Shown here: piece by piece, positions 1 through 7,216 of the stretch
Numbering within the stretch: the first letter of the stretch is position 1
Layout of the letters: every line of letters starts with the position of its first letter
Origin: Micrococcales bacterium
GTDB taxonomy: Bacteria; Actinomycetota; Actinomycetes; Actinomycetales; Dermatophilaceae
Length of the DNA: 36,668 bases
Assembly (NCBI GenBank): GCA_030452775.1
Contig: JAKDLQ010000001.1
Location: forward strand, 1 to 36,668
Direction of reading: 5' to 3'
Position numbers and translations under genes: made by a program
The notes under the pieces: model-generated
What the model was told of the DNA's origin: nothing
Seen by the model: the letters and a program-made list of their open reading frames with translations, nothing else
The model's database searches: none

Positions 1-1
1 C

Positions 2-544
2 CTGGCTGCGACCGAGGGCGATGCGCGAGCACTGATCATCGGCGCGATCCAGCGAGGGCTCGTCCGGGCTGACGACCTCGCGCACTGGATCGAGGCTCGC
101 CAGCCGCGAGGCCGGAGGGTGCTGCGCCGGGCCCTCGTCGAGGCCATGGCAGGTGTGTGGTCCGTCCCGGAAGGCGATCTCATCGCCCTCCTGTGTACCT
201 CGACCGTGCTCCCCGAGCCCATTGCGAACCCGTTCCTCGAAGACGACTGCGGCAGACGCCTCACGACCCCGGACGTCTGGATCGATGACGTCGCCCTCGC
301 CGTCATGGTCCACAGCCGCCAGTTCCACGAAGGCGTGGACCAGTGGGAGCAGACGGTGATGAGCGATACCGACCTCACGGCCGCCCGGGTCGTGGTCGTC
401 ACCGTCACGCCAGCGTCGCTAGCCAGCAACCCAGCTAGCATCCTCAGGCGAGTGGAAGCGGCCTACGTCGAGGCGCGCCGAATCGGATTTCGGGCCCCGG
501 TGAGAGCCACGCCGCGCCATGGCCCGATCCGGCCCGCTTCGTGA
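2..544 (+). CDS. AbiEi/DUF559-type protein, 5'-truncated by window edge
   Basis: The frame is open from base 2 to the TGA at 542-544, so this is the C-terminal 180 residues of a gene that starts outside the window. The visible part ends in a small alpha/beta fold: a TTPDVWIDDVALAVMVHS strand pair, then FHEG and WEQTVMSD, then the strand ARVVVVTVTPASL and a final helix. This is how actinobacterial proteins with an AbiEi-like N-terminus and a DUF559/Vsr-like nuclease C-terminus usually end. In relatives the second strand normally carries an acidic residue (a VEVDS-like segment). Here it reads VMVHS, so the nuclease-like site looks degenerate. It may be a toxin-antitoxin or restriction-like accessory protein. 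The family call rests on remembered patterns, not a search. Confidence 0.6.
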   Translation: MAATEGDARALIIGAIQRGLVRADDLAHWIEARQPRGRRVLRRALVEAMAGVWSVPEGDLIALLCTSTVLPEPIANPFLEDDCGRRLTTPDVWIDDVALAVMVHSRQFHEGVDQWEQTVMSDTDLTAARVVVVTVTPASLASNPASILRRVEAAYVEARRIGFRAPVRATPRHGPIRPAS

Positions 545-589
545 GCCGCGCGTCGCCCACCCCCAGGTCGATCACCCTGCGTCGCGGAC

Positions 590-660
590 CAGGTCGCCTC
601 TGGTGTTGTCCTGGCGACACCAGGCGCGACCTGACCTGCGACATCAGGCGCGACCTGACA
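590..660. repeat. Intergenic inverted and direct repeat cluster
   Basis: Two direct copies of a 21-base unit with the core CAGGCGCGACCTGAC lie at 615-635 and 639-659, differing at one base and with a 24-base period. The first copy also pairs with 590-606: arms 590-606 and 617-633 match at 15 of 17 positions around a 10-base loop. The cluster directly follows the truncated gene and precedes the amidohydrolase. It could act as a terminator hairpin or be a dispersed repeat family. Confidence 0.6.
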
Positions 661-704
661 CCTGAGCGAGGCCTGACCGGCTACCTGAGGTGCACATGGC
701 TGGG

Positions 705-710
705 TAGGGT
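705..710 (+). promoter_or_regulatory. Candidate -10 element for a leaderless amidohydrolase mRNA
   Basis: TAGGGT fits the actinobacterial -10 pattern TANNNT and ends 7 bases before the ATG at 718. There is no Shine-Dalgarno sequence at that ATG, so transcription may begin at or next to the start codon. No convincing -35 is visible. Confidence 0.35.
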
Positions 711-717
711 CGCGGAT

Positions 718-1806
718 ATGGCTGCACCGGTGCTTCATGTCAGTGGTCGGATCCTCGTCGGCCCGGAGGAGACGTGCGATGAGATCTGGGTCATCGGCGG
801 CAAGATCTCGCTGACCCCACCGGCCTCCGGGACCGAGGTCCAGACGCTCGAGGGATGGGCGCTTCCCGGACTCGTCGATGCCCACTGCCACATCGGGCTG
901 GGTCCGCTCGGCGAGGTCGGTCGCGAGGAGACCGAGCAGCAGGCGATCACCAACAGGGAGCGCGGGATCCTCCTCGCGCGGGACGCCGGCCAGCCCGGTG
1001 ACACGCGCTGGATCGATCACCGCGACGACCTGCCCAAGGTCGTCCGCGCCGGCCGGCACATCGCGCAAACCCGGCGCTACCTTCGAGGCTTCGGTCACGA
1101 GGTCGAGGAGGACCAGCTCGTGAAGTACGTCCGGCTCGAGGCCCACAGGAGTGACGGCTGGGTCAAGCTCGTCGGCGACTGGATCGACCGCGAGGTCGGT
1201 GACCTGACTCCGTCGTGGGGGCCGCAGGCAGTCGCCGATGCGATCACGGCCGCCCACGAGGAGGGGGTCCGGGTCACCGCGCACTGCTTCGGCGAGCAGT
1301 CCCTGCGCGACCTCGCCGCGGCCGGAATCGACTGCATCGAGCACGCGACTGGTCTGCGAGAGGACACGATCGATCTCTTCGCCGAGCAGGGCATCGCCAT
1401 CGTGCCGACCTTGGTCAACATCGCCCACTTCCCGGACATGGCGGCCCCGGCGAGGGAGAAGTACCCCCGCTACCACGAGCACATGCTCGATCTGCATGCG
1501 CGGCGACACGCGACGATCGGGGCAGCCCACGAGGCGGGGATCCCGATCTATGTCGGCACCGACGCCGGTGGCAGTCTCCCGCACGGCCTCGTCGCCCAGG
1601 AGATGGCCGAGCTCGTCACAGCCGGACTCACCCCGATCGAGGCGATCTCGGCCGGCACGTGGGGCGCGCGGGAGTGGCTCGACCGGCCCGGCATCGCGGA
1701 GGGGCAGGATGCCGACCTGGTCGTCTACGCAGCCGATCCGAGAGAGGACATGTCCGTCATCGCCACCCCCGAGGTGGTCGTTCTCAGGGGGCGGGTTGTC
1801 AGCTGA
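718..1806 (+). CDS. Metal-dependent amidohydrolase family protein
   Basis: This 362-residue protein has the amidohydrolase (PF01979-type) layout. A short N-terminal beta-sandwich part is followed by the first metal motif LVDAHCHIG (HxH), a lysine in the segment WVKLVGDW that may be the bridging residue, single histidines in VTAHCFGE and CIEHATG, and the final catalytic aspartate in VGTDAGGS. The C-terminus returns to the sandwich domain (DADLVVYAADPRED...VVLRGRVVS). Proteins like this cleave cyclic amides, dipeptides (prolidase or imidazolonepropionase relatives) or related C-N bonds; the substrate cannot be read from sequence. I chose ATG 718 because the fold begins there and a candidate -10 lies 7 bases upstream. 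The next gene overlaps its end by 11 bases, suggesting translational coupling. Confidence 0.85.
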   Translation: MAAPVLHVSGRILVGPEETCDEIWVIGGKISLTPPASGTEVQTLEGWALPGLVDAHCHIGLGPLGEVGREETEQQAITNRERGILLARDAGQPGDTRWIDHRDDLPKVVRAGRHIAQTRRYLRGFGHEVEEDQLVKYVRLEAHRSDGWVKLVGDWIDREVGDLTPSWGPQAVADAITAAHEEGVRVTAHCFGEQSLRDLAAAGIDCIEHATGLREDTIDLFAEQGIAIVPTLVNIAHFPDMAAPAREKYPRYHEHMLDLHARRHATIGAAHEAGIPIYVGTDAGGSLPHGLVAQEMAELVTAGLTPIEAISAGTWGAREWLDRPGIAEGQDADLVVYAADPREDMSVIATPEVVVLRGRVVS

Positions 1807-2704
1807 GACCACCCCGTTCACGGCCGTGGGGGACGCCGTGGAGGTTCGCCCGCCGACGGAGGCCGACACGGCGGCATACATCGAGGCGGTGACCCGATCC
1901 GCGCCTCGCCTGTCCGCCTTCGCGATCCCCGACCCGACCAATCTTCCCTCGATCGTGGCGGCACAGTCACCTGCCTACCGCACGTTCATGGTCTGGGCCC
2001 GCGACCCCGAGGACGGGCATGGTCTCGTCGGGCGGATCAATGTCGCCAACGTCGTCCAGGGAGCCTTCCGCAGCGCGACGATCGGATATGACTCCTACGA
2101 CCCGTATGCCGGTCGCGGCCTGTTCGGTGAAGGGCTCGCCCTCACGATCTCCCTCGTCTTCGCCGATCCACCAGAGGGTATGGGTCTGCACCGCGTCGAG
2201 GCGAACGTCCAACCGGCCAACACGCGATCGATGGGACTGGTGCGCAGTCTCGGCTTCGTCCACGAGGGCTTTTCCCGTCACTTCCTCTACCTGCCGGGGA
2301 AGGGCGGCCGGCGCGAGTGGCGTGACCACGAACGCTTCGCGATGCTCGAATCAGACTGGCCCGCAGCGCCCTTCCGACCCCACCGTCCACGCCGGATGAC
2401 ACTGGTCGTCAACGGGGCCCTCTCGCTCGAGGCCAAGTCGCTTGCCGCCCTCGTCGCCGCCGAGCTGTCCCTGCCGCTCTACTCGGTGCGCGCCGTACCC
2501 GATGTCGCGAGGCTCTGGGAGCTGCTGAGAGCATCGCCCATCGGGGGCGTCGTCGAGTGCCACGTGTCCCCGACCGAGCTGCGGATCGGCCTGGCACGGG
2601 CCGGCTTCGAGCCACGAAAGGCGGCTGTCGTCGAGCCCGTCGCGGCCCCGACGAAGCAGCAGGTCACCGAGATCGCGCTACGGGTGCGAGCGGCATACTC
2701 CTGA
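1796..2704 (+). CDS. GNAT acetyltransferase with an extra C-terminal domain
   Basis: Residues about 10-195 form a RimJ/RimL-like GNAT domain: VEVRPPTEADTAAYIEAV at the N-terminus, GLVGRINVANVVQG, IGYDSYDPYAGRGLFGEG (acetyl-CoA loop region), the HRVEANVQPANTRSMGLVRS helix, then GFVHEGFSRHFL. From residue 201 a further 100 residues begin with TLVVNGALSLEAKSLAALVA. This resembles the start of small P-loop kinases but lacks a proper Walker A motif, so it looks like a degenerate nucleotide-binding domain. The TTG at 1796 has the purine run AGGGGG 4 bases upstream and overlaps the preceding stop. GTG 1826 or 1838 are alternative starts. An in-frame ATG at 2396 could in principle start the C-terminal part alone. 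The acyl acceptor is unknown. Confidence 0.8.
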   Translation: MSAETTPFTAVGDAVEVRPPTEADTAAYIEAVTRSAPRLSAFAIPDPTNLPSIVAAQSPAYRTFMVWARDPEDGHGLVGRINVANVVQGAFRSATIGYDSYDPYAGRGLFGEGLALTISLVFADPPEGMGLHRVEANVQPANTRSMGLVRSLGFVHEGFSRHFLYLPGKGGRREWRDHERFAMLESDWPAAPFRPHRPRRMTLVVNGALSLEAKSLAALVAAELSLPLYSVRAVPDVARLWELLRASPIGGVVECHVSPTELRIGLARAGFEPRKAAVVEPVAAPTKQQVTEIALRVRAAYS

Positions 2705-2721
2705 TCGAGGCCGGCACGTGG

Positions 2722-2751
2722 TTCGGAGGCTGCCGCGGGATCTGGCACAAT
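2722..2751 (+). promoter_or_regulatory. Candidate rpsP promoter
   Basis: TTCGGA (2722-2727), an 18-base spacer and CACAAT (2746-2751) lie upstream of rpsP. The block CTGGCACAATG recurs in similar form ahead of trmD (5231) and rplS (6630), each with a TCGG element 17-19 bases before the -10-like hexamer. Both hexamers are poor matches to TTGACA/TANNNT, so the call rests on this three-way resemblance. Confidence 0.35.
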
Positions 2752-2881
2752 GGGCGGCTGTACCCGTCGGGCAGGACCTCTCTCGCCTGACCCGGACGCC
2801 TACATTCGAGTGCCGGTACCCCGCGTGTTCCCCACCCGGTCTTGCCGTGCTCACCACACAGAAACAGGAGACACCACAACT

Positions 2882-3487
2882 GTGGCCGTCAAGATTCGTC
2901 TGAAGCGCATGGGCAAGATCCGTGCACCGTTCTACCGCGTTGTCGTCATGGACTCGCGCACCAAGCGCGATGGCCGGGCCATCGAGGAGATCGGCAAGTA
3001 CCACCCCACCGAGGAGCCGTCGCTCATCGACATCGACGGCGAGCGCGCGCAGTACTGGCTGCGCCAGGGCGCGCAGCCCACCGAGACGGTTGCGGCGCTG
3101 CTCAAGGTCACCGGTGACTGGCAGGCCGCCAAGGGCCTCGACGGCGCTGAGGGCACACTCAAGGTCAAGCCCGAGAAGACCTCCAAGAGGGACCTGTACG
3201 AGGCGGCCCTGGCTGCTGCAGGCGGTTCGACCGTGGACCGGGACGAGCACTCGTCGACAAAGAAGGCCGAGAAGAAGGCCGAGAAGAAGGCCGAGAAGAA
3301 GGCTCCCAAGGCTGACAGGCCCCCCGAGGCCGAGCAGTCCAAGCCGGCCCACGAGCCCGCAGCCAAGGGTGACGAGGCTTCGGACAACCAGGCCGACACC
3401 AAGGCACAAGGTGGCGACACCGCTGAGGCCGCGGATTCGGTCGAGCCCGCCGCTTCGGTCGAGCCCGCAGCCTCGGTCGAGGCCTGA
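2882..3487 (+). CDS. rpsP: 30S ribosomal protein S16 with long C-terminal tail
   Basis: Residues 1-85 are canonical S16: AVKIRLKRMGKIRAPFYRVVVMDSR, then GRAIEEIGKYHPTEEPS and LKVTGD. S16 binds 16S rRNA early in 30S assembly. The start is GTG 2882, with AGGAG about 10 bases upstream. The protein is 201 residues against about 80-90 in Escherichia coli. The excess is a low-complexity tail of EKKA repeats (residues about 125-140) followed by acidic Ala/Glu/Pro-rich sequence ending in three copies of a SVEPAA-like unit. Actinobacterial S16 proteins often carry such tails. khpA follows after 2 bases, so the two are probably co-transcribed. Confidence 0.98.
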   Translation: MAVKIRLKRMGKIRAPFYRVVVMDSRTKRDGRAIEEIGKYHPTEEPSLIDIDGERAQYWLRQGAQPTETVAALLKVTGDWQAAKGLDGAEGTLKVKPEKTSKRDLYEAALAAAGGSTVDRDEHSSTKKAEKKAEKKAEKKAPKADRPPEAEQSKPAHEPAAKGDEASDNQADTKAQGGDTAEAADSVEPAASVEPAASVEA

Positions 3488-3489
3488 TC

Positions 3490-3732
3490 ATGATCGAGGA
3501 GGCACTCGAGCACCTCGTCAAGGGGATCGTCGATCATGACGAGGACGTCGTCGTGCGCCGCAAGGAGCTGCGCCACGGCGAGTTGCTCGAAGTTCGGGTG
3601 CACCCTGACGACCTGGGTCGCATCATCGGCCGTTCGGGTCGTACAGCCGGCGCGCTGCGCACGGTGGTCGGCGCGCTCGCAGACAGTGGCAACGTGCGAG
3701 TCGACATCGTCGACACCGATCGCGTGCGCTGA
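3490..3732 (+). CDS. khpA: KH-domain RNA-binding protein KhpA
   Basis: This 80-residue protein is a single KH domain with the signature GRIIGRSGRTAGALRTVV (the GxxG-type loop is IGRSGR) around residues 42-60. Length and position between rpsP and rimM match KhpA (formerly YlqC/UPF0109), which partners the Jag/KhpB protein and binds many RNAs; in firmicutes it affects cell elongation and division. ATG 3490 lies 2 bases after the rpsP stop, consistent with translational coupling. A very strong hairpin follows at 3760-3801. Confidence 0.95.
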   Translation: MIEEALEHLVKGIVDHDEDVVVRRKELRHGELLEVRVHPDDLGRIIGRSGRTAGALRTVVGALADSGNVRVDIVDTDRVR

Positions 3733-3759
3733 CGGCGGCCGCCACTGCGGCCCACACAT

Positions 3760-3801
3760 CGAGTGGCCCCGTCGTCCACCTGTGGATGACGGGGCCACTC
3801 G
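3760..3801. terminator. Long perfect hairpin between khpA and rimM
   Basis: The 14-base arm CGAGTGGCCCCGTC (3760-3773) pairs perfectly with 3788-3801. Inside it TCCAC (3775-3779) pairs with GTGGA (3782-3786), and the single intervening bases (3774/3787) form a G-U pair in RNA, giving a stem of nearly 20 base pairs. No T-run follows, so it would be a U-less actinobacterial terminator or a processing/attenuation site separating rpsP-khpA from rimM. Confidence 0.65.
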
Positions 3802-3874
3802 AGTGGTCCTGGGTGGGTGGTGCCGTCAATCGCCAGGTGGCGTCGTGCTCGAGGCGGCTGAGAGGATCGCGCCC

Positions 3875-4426
3875 ATGAGTGGCGACACGGTGGTGATGGC
3901 GCGGATCGGGCGACCGCATGGGCTGCACGGCGAGGTGACCGTCCAGCTGCATACAGACGACCCCGAGAGGCGCCTTGCCATCGGCAACGTCCTCGACACC
4001 GAGGCCCAGCGAGGCCTCGGCGTGCCGCGACGCTTGACGGTCCGATCCACGCGGGTCCATAACGGGATCTGGCTGGTCGCCTTCGAGGAGATCTCCGACC
4101 GGACGGGCGCCGAGGGACTACGCGGGACCAGGCTCGTGCTCGACGCGGAGCTCGCGGCCGACACCGACGACGATGACGATGACGATGACGAGGGTTGGCA
4201 CGAGGACGACCTCGTCGGGCTCGAGGTCCGGGATCCCGTGGGTGCGGTGCTCGGCTCCGTGACCGGGCTCGAGATCGGGACGGCCCAGGACCGCCTCGTC
4301 ATCGAGCTCACGGACGGGGTGAGGGCCCATGTGCCGTTCGTCGAGGCCATCGTTCCCGAAGTCACGGAAAGCCACGTCGTCATCGACGCGCCGCCCGGCT
4401 TGTTCGACCTCTATCGCAACGCCTGA
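3875..4426 (+). CDS. rimM: Ribosome maturation factor RimM
   Basis: The N-terminal half carries the RimM hallmark ARIGRPHGLHGEVTV, and the C-terminal PRC-barrel half contains DLVGLEVRDPVGAVLGSV and HVPFVEAIVPEV. RimM binds ribosomal protein S19 and helps mature the 30S head. The length of 183 residues is normal. The two domains are joined by an acidic linker with eight consecutive aspartates (around residue 100) encoded by GAC/GAT repeats at about 4166-4190; the homopolymer is unusual and prone to slippage. ATG 3875 follows a GAGAGGA-like ribosome site; ATG 3896 is a possible later start. It lies downstream of khpA, separated by the hairpin. Confidence 0.96.
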   Translation: MSGDTVVMARIGRPHGLHGEVTVQLHTDDPERRLAIGNVLDTEAQRGLGVPRRLTVRSTRVHNGIWLVAFEEISDRTGAEGLRGTRLVLDAELAADTDDDDDDDDEGWHEDDLVGLEVRDPVGAVLGSVTGLEIGTAQDRLVIELTDGVRAHVPFVEAIVPEVTESHVVIDAPPGLFDLYRNA

Positions 4427-4481
4427 GGCGTCGAAGCGCAGCATCAACTGGGTCGTGTCGACGGTGTCGACAGATGAGGAG

Positions 4482-5165
4482 TCAAGGGAGCAGAGTGGCT
4501 ATGGCGAAGCCGTCCCAGCCCTTCGACCCGACGGTCTGCAGCGCGGTGGCCTCGACTCGGCCCTGCGCCACGGCTCGTCCGACCGCCTCGGTGAGAGCTC
4601 TCGCCCCCACGACATCCGGATCGTTGTCCCCCTCGTCGATGACCCGGCCCTGCTTGACGACGTTGTCGACGATGACGATGCCGCCGGGTCGGACCAGCCG
4701 CAGCGCCCAGTCCCAGTAGTGCGGGTTGTTCTGCTTGTCCGCGTCGATGAAGGCGAGGTCGAACCGGTCGGGGCTCATCTTCTTCGCCACGGCGGGAAGG
4801 GTGTCGAGGGCCTTGCCGACTCGCACCTCGACCCGATGACCGAGTCCGGCCCGGTCGAGGTTGGCACGGGCGATGTCAGCATGCTCCTCGGAGGCCTCCA
4901 GCGTGACGAGCCGCCCGTCCACCGGCAGCGTCCGGGCGAGCAGGATCGTCGAGAAGCCGAACAGGGTGCCGATCTCGAGGATCCGCCGGGCCCCGATCGC
5001 GCGTGCCAAGACCGTGAGGAAGCCGCCCTGCAGCTCGGAGACCTGGATCTGCGGGAGTGATCCCCCGGCGGCAACGGCGGCACTCAGTGCGTCATCGGGC
5101 GAGCGCAGCCGCTCGGCGAACCACGAGTCGACGACGCTCCAGGTGTCGGATTCCATACCCACCAT
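4482..5165 (-). CDS. O-methyltransferase, catechol/caffeoyl-CoA type
   Basis: This 227-residue class I SAM-dependent methyltransferase has the glycine-rich SAM motif ILEIGTLFGFST (residues 62-73), the acidic end of strand 2 LVTLEAS, and the metal-binding signature FIDADKQN with D141 and D143 plus D167-N168 in VIVDNVV, typical of Mg-dependent O-methyltransferases (PF01596). It should methylate a hydroxyl on a small aromatic or similar substrate; the substrate is unknown. The start at 5165 is favoured because GAGGGGA lies 6 bases upstream on the minus strand; the in-frame ATG at 5156 would be too far from it. It is transcribed divergently from trmD across an 82-base gap and sits inside an otherwise ribosomal cluster. 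Confidence 0.9.
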   Translation of the reverse strand: MVGMESDTWSVVDSWFAERLRSPDDALSAAVAAGGSLPQIQVSELQGGFLTVLARAIGARRILEIGTLFGFSTILLARTLPVDGRLVTLEASEEHADIARANLDRAGLGHRVEVRVGKALDTLPAVAKKMSPDRFDLAFIDADKQNNPHYWDWALRLVRPGGIVIVDNVVKQGRVIDEGDNDPDVVGARALTEAVGRAVAQGRVEATALQTVGSKGWDGFAIATLLP

Positions 5166-5209
5166 GGTGGTCCCCTCGGTCGCGGCGCGCCAGAGGCTCG
5201 GAGAAACCC

Positions 5210-5240
5210 ATCGGAAGAGACAAAACCCGACTGGCAGAAT
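5210..5240 (+). promoter_or_regulatory. Candidate trmD promoter giving a leaderless mRNA
   Basis: ATCGGA (5210-5215), a 19-base spacer and CAGAAT (5235-5240) resemble the rpsP and rplS upstream regions. A start site about 7 bases after CAGAAT falls on the ATG at 5248, and no ribosome-binding site is visible, so a leaderless transcript is plausible. Confidence 0.35.
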
Positions 5241-5247
5241 GTCGGCC

Positions 5248-6441
5248 ATGCCCGAGGCGCAGCGGATCGACATCGTGTCGATCTTCCCCGACTACCTCGC
5301 CCCGCTCGACCTCTCGCTCATCGGCAAGGCCCGAGCGGACGGGGTGCTCGAGCTGCACGTGCACGACCTGCGAGACTTCACCCACGACCGGCACCGGACG
5401 GTGGACGACACGCCCTACGGCGGGGGGGCCGGGATGGTCATGAGGCCCCAGCCCTGGGCCGAGTCCCTCGACTACATCCTCGCGCAGGACGACTCGGGAG
5501 CCAAGCCGCACCTCATCGTGCCCGGACCCGGCGGCGCCCGCTTCACTCAGGCCATGGCTCGCGAGCTGGCCCGGCAGCCCTGGCTCGCCTTCGCCTGCGG
5601 CCGCTACGAGGGTATCGACGAGCGAGTCCAGGACCATGCCCGAGACGACCTCGGTCTCGAGGTGTCCGTGATCAGCCTCGGCGACTACGTCGTGAGCGGC
5701 GGAGAGGTCGCCGCCCTGGCCATGGTGGAGGCCATCGCCAGGCTCATCCCCGGGGTCATCGGCAACGTCGAGTCACTTCTCGAGGAGTCGCACGAGGATG
5801 GGCTGCTCGAGTATCCCGTCTACACCAAGCCTCGCGTCTGGAACGGCCGCGCGGTCCCCGAAGTCCTGCTCTCGGGCAACCACGCCGCCATCGCCGCGTG
5901 GCGACAGGAGCAGCGCCTGGCCCGCACCGCGGCCCGCCGCCCCGACCTGCTGCCCGCCTCGCACGGCGACCAGCAGATCGAGATCCGGCTCGCAACCCCA
6001 GGCGACGTGCCCGAGCTCTTCACCCTGACCAGGGCCTGCTGGGTGCGCGAGGCGGACGCGGGCGGCATCCTCGACATTCCCGCCATCACCGAGCCGATCG
6101 AGACGCTCCTCGCCAGTCTCGACACGACCCGGACGTGGGTCGCACGCAAGGCCGGTCGCCTCATCGGCTCGGTCCGCGCCGAGAGAGGCGGCGACACGTG
6201 GCACATCAGCCGGCTCATGATCGCCCCCGACCTGCGGGGCCGGGGACTCGGGCGCCACCTCCTCGAGCACGCGGAGCGCAGCGCGCCCAGCTGCATACGG
6301 CAGTTCGCCCTCGTGGCGGGAGGCGGTAGCGAGGCCAACCTGCGCCTGTTCAAGCGGGCGGGCTACCGCCGAGGGCTAGGAGAGCCATCGGTCCCCGGGC
6401 TGATCGACCTCATCAAGCGACGGCGATCAGGAGACCAGTGA
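5248..6441 (+). CDS. trmD: TrmD tRNA (guanine-37 N1)-methyltransferase fused to a GNAT acetyltransferase
   Basis: Residues 1-235 are a complete TrmD: RIDIVSIFPDYL, TPYGGGAGMVMRPQP, CGRYEGIDERV (117-127, including D124), SLGDYVVSGGE (143-153) and the trefoil-knot helix with VEAIARLIPGVIG. It methylates N1 of G37 in tRNAs with a G36, preventing +1 frameshifts. Without a break, residues 242-397 form a GNAT domain: IEIRLATPGDVPELF, then SRLMIAPDLRGRGLGRHLLE with the acetyl-CoA loop RGRGLG at 330-335, then NLRLFKRAGYRRG. Typical TrmD is about 240-250 residues. The frame is continuous, so this is a real two-domain ORF. ATG 5248 fits a leaderless start; ATG 5239 is also in frame. The role of the acetyltransferase is unknown. 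Confidence 0.93.
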   Translation: MPEAQRIDIVSIFPDYLAPLDLSLIGKARADGVLELHVHDLRDFTHDRHRTVDDTPYGGGAGMVMRPQPWAESLDYILAQDDSGAKPHLIVPGPGGARFTQAMARELARQPWLAFACGRYEGIDERVQDHARDDLGLEVSVISLGDYVVSGGEVAALAMVEAIARLIPGVIGNVESLLEESHEDGLLEYPVYTKPRVWNGRAVPEVLLSGNHAAIAAWRQEQRLARTAARRPDLLPASHGDQQIEIRLATPGDVPELFTLTRACWVREADAGGILDIPAITEPIETLLASLDTTRTWVARKAGRLIGSVRAERGGDTWHISRLMIAPDLRGRGLGRHLLEHAERSAPSCIRQFALVAGGGSEANLRLFKRAGYRRGLGEPSVPGLIDLIKRRRSGDQ

Positions 6442-6779
6442 CGTCTCGAGATCGGCGCACAGCAGTCGCCGGCCACGGATCAGGCGCGCCCGCACCGGGC
6501 TGCCTCCGGCGAGCAAGCAACAAGGTATGCCGCTGCGCCGGCTCCCAGCCGTGCGCCGGGTCGCGGGCGGGGCCGGGACCGCGCGGAGCGGCATACGGAA
6601 GGCGCCGATTTCGGCTATCGCGCACCCTCTGGCAGACTGGTCGACTGCGTCCGGCATTCGACGGCCCCTGCCACAGGGGGAGTCGAGTCACGGCTCGTGC
6701 TCGTGGCTCACGTGGCCCGATGGACGCGACCTTCGACAGTCAGTCCGGTGGCCTGTGGCGCCGAGGAAAGCGACACATC
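6442..6779. other. Intergenic region trmD-rplS with inverted repeat and promoter
   Basis: No coding sequence is convincing here. Perfect 10-base arms GTATGCCGCT (6525-6534) and AGCGGCATAC (6587-6596) enclose a very GC-rich 52-base loop with further internal pairing. Each arm contains the over-represented octamer of this window. The structure lies after trmD and before the rplS promoter, so it may terminate trmD transcription. Confidence 0.6.
6610..6638 (+). promoter_or_regulatory. Candidate rplS promoter
   Basis: TTCGGC (6610-6615), a 17-base spacer and CAGACT (6633-6638) within CTGGCAGACTGG match the arrangement seen upstream of rpsP and trmD. It would give rplS a leader of about 135 bases. 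Confidence 0.35.
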
Positions 6780-7175
6780 ATGCACACGTTCGACGATCTC
6801 AACGAGGCCTCGCTGCGCTCCGATGTCCCCGATTTCCGGGCGGGCGACACGGTCCGGGTCCATGTCAAGGTCATCGAGGGCACGCGCTCGCGTGTCCAGA
6901 TCTTCCAGGGCGTCGTCATCCGCCGACACGGCGGTGGCGTCGGCGAGACGTTCACGGTCCGCAAGATCTCCTTCGGCGTCGGCGTCGAGCGCACCTTCCC
7001 GCTTCACACCCCCATCATCGACCGGATCGAGCTCGTCAGCCGCGGTGATGTGCGGCGAGCCAAGCTCTACTACCTGCGCGGCCTGCATGGCAAGGCTGCG
7101 AAGATCCGCGAGAAGCGCGAGTCGGCGCCGGCCAAGTCGTCCACCCCGGCCAAGTCGTCCACCCCGGCCGGCTGA
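6780..7175 (+). CDS. rplS: 50S ribosomal protein L19
   Basis: The sequence FRAGDTVRVHVKVIEGTRSR, IFQGVVIRRHGGG, ETFTVRKISFGVGVERTFPL and RAKLYYLRGLHGKAAKI is unmistakable L19, which sits at the 30S-50S interface. The start ATG 6780 gives the usual MHTFDDLN N-terminus, and GAGGAAAG lies about 10 bases upstream. At 131 residues it is slightly longer than the E. coli protein (115); the end is a small Ala/Pro/Ser/Lys tail with the unit AKSSTP repeated twice. It is followed after 41 bases by two signal peptidase genes in the same direction, as in many actinobacteria. Confidence 0.98.
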   Translation: MHTFDDLNEASLRSDVPDFRAGDTVRVHVKVIEGTRSRVQIFQGVVIRRHGGGVGETFTVRKISFGVGVERTFPLHTPIIDRIELVSRGDVRRAKLYYLRGLHGKAAKIREKRESAPAKSSTPAKSSTPAG

Positions 7176-7216
7176 CCCGCCTTTGACGCGAGGCCCGAGC
7201 ACAGGCGCCGACGCGC

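Noticed and set aside
463..1941. 492-residue minus-strand frame
   Set aside because: It is antisense to the amidohydrolase, whose metal motifs are complete.
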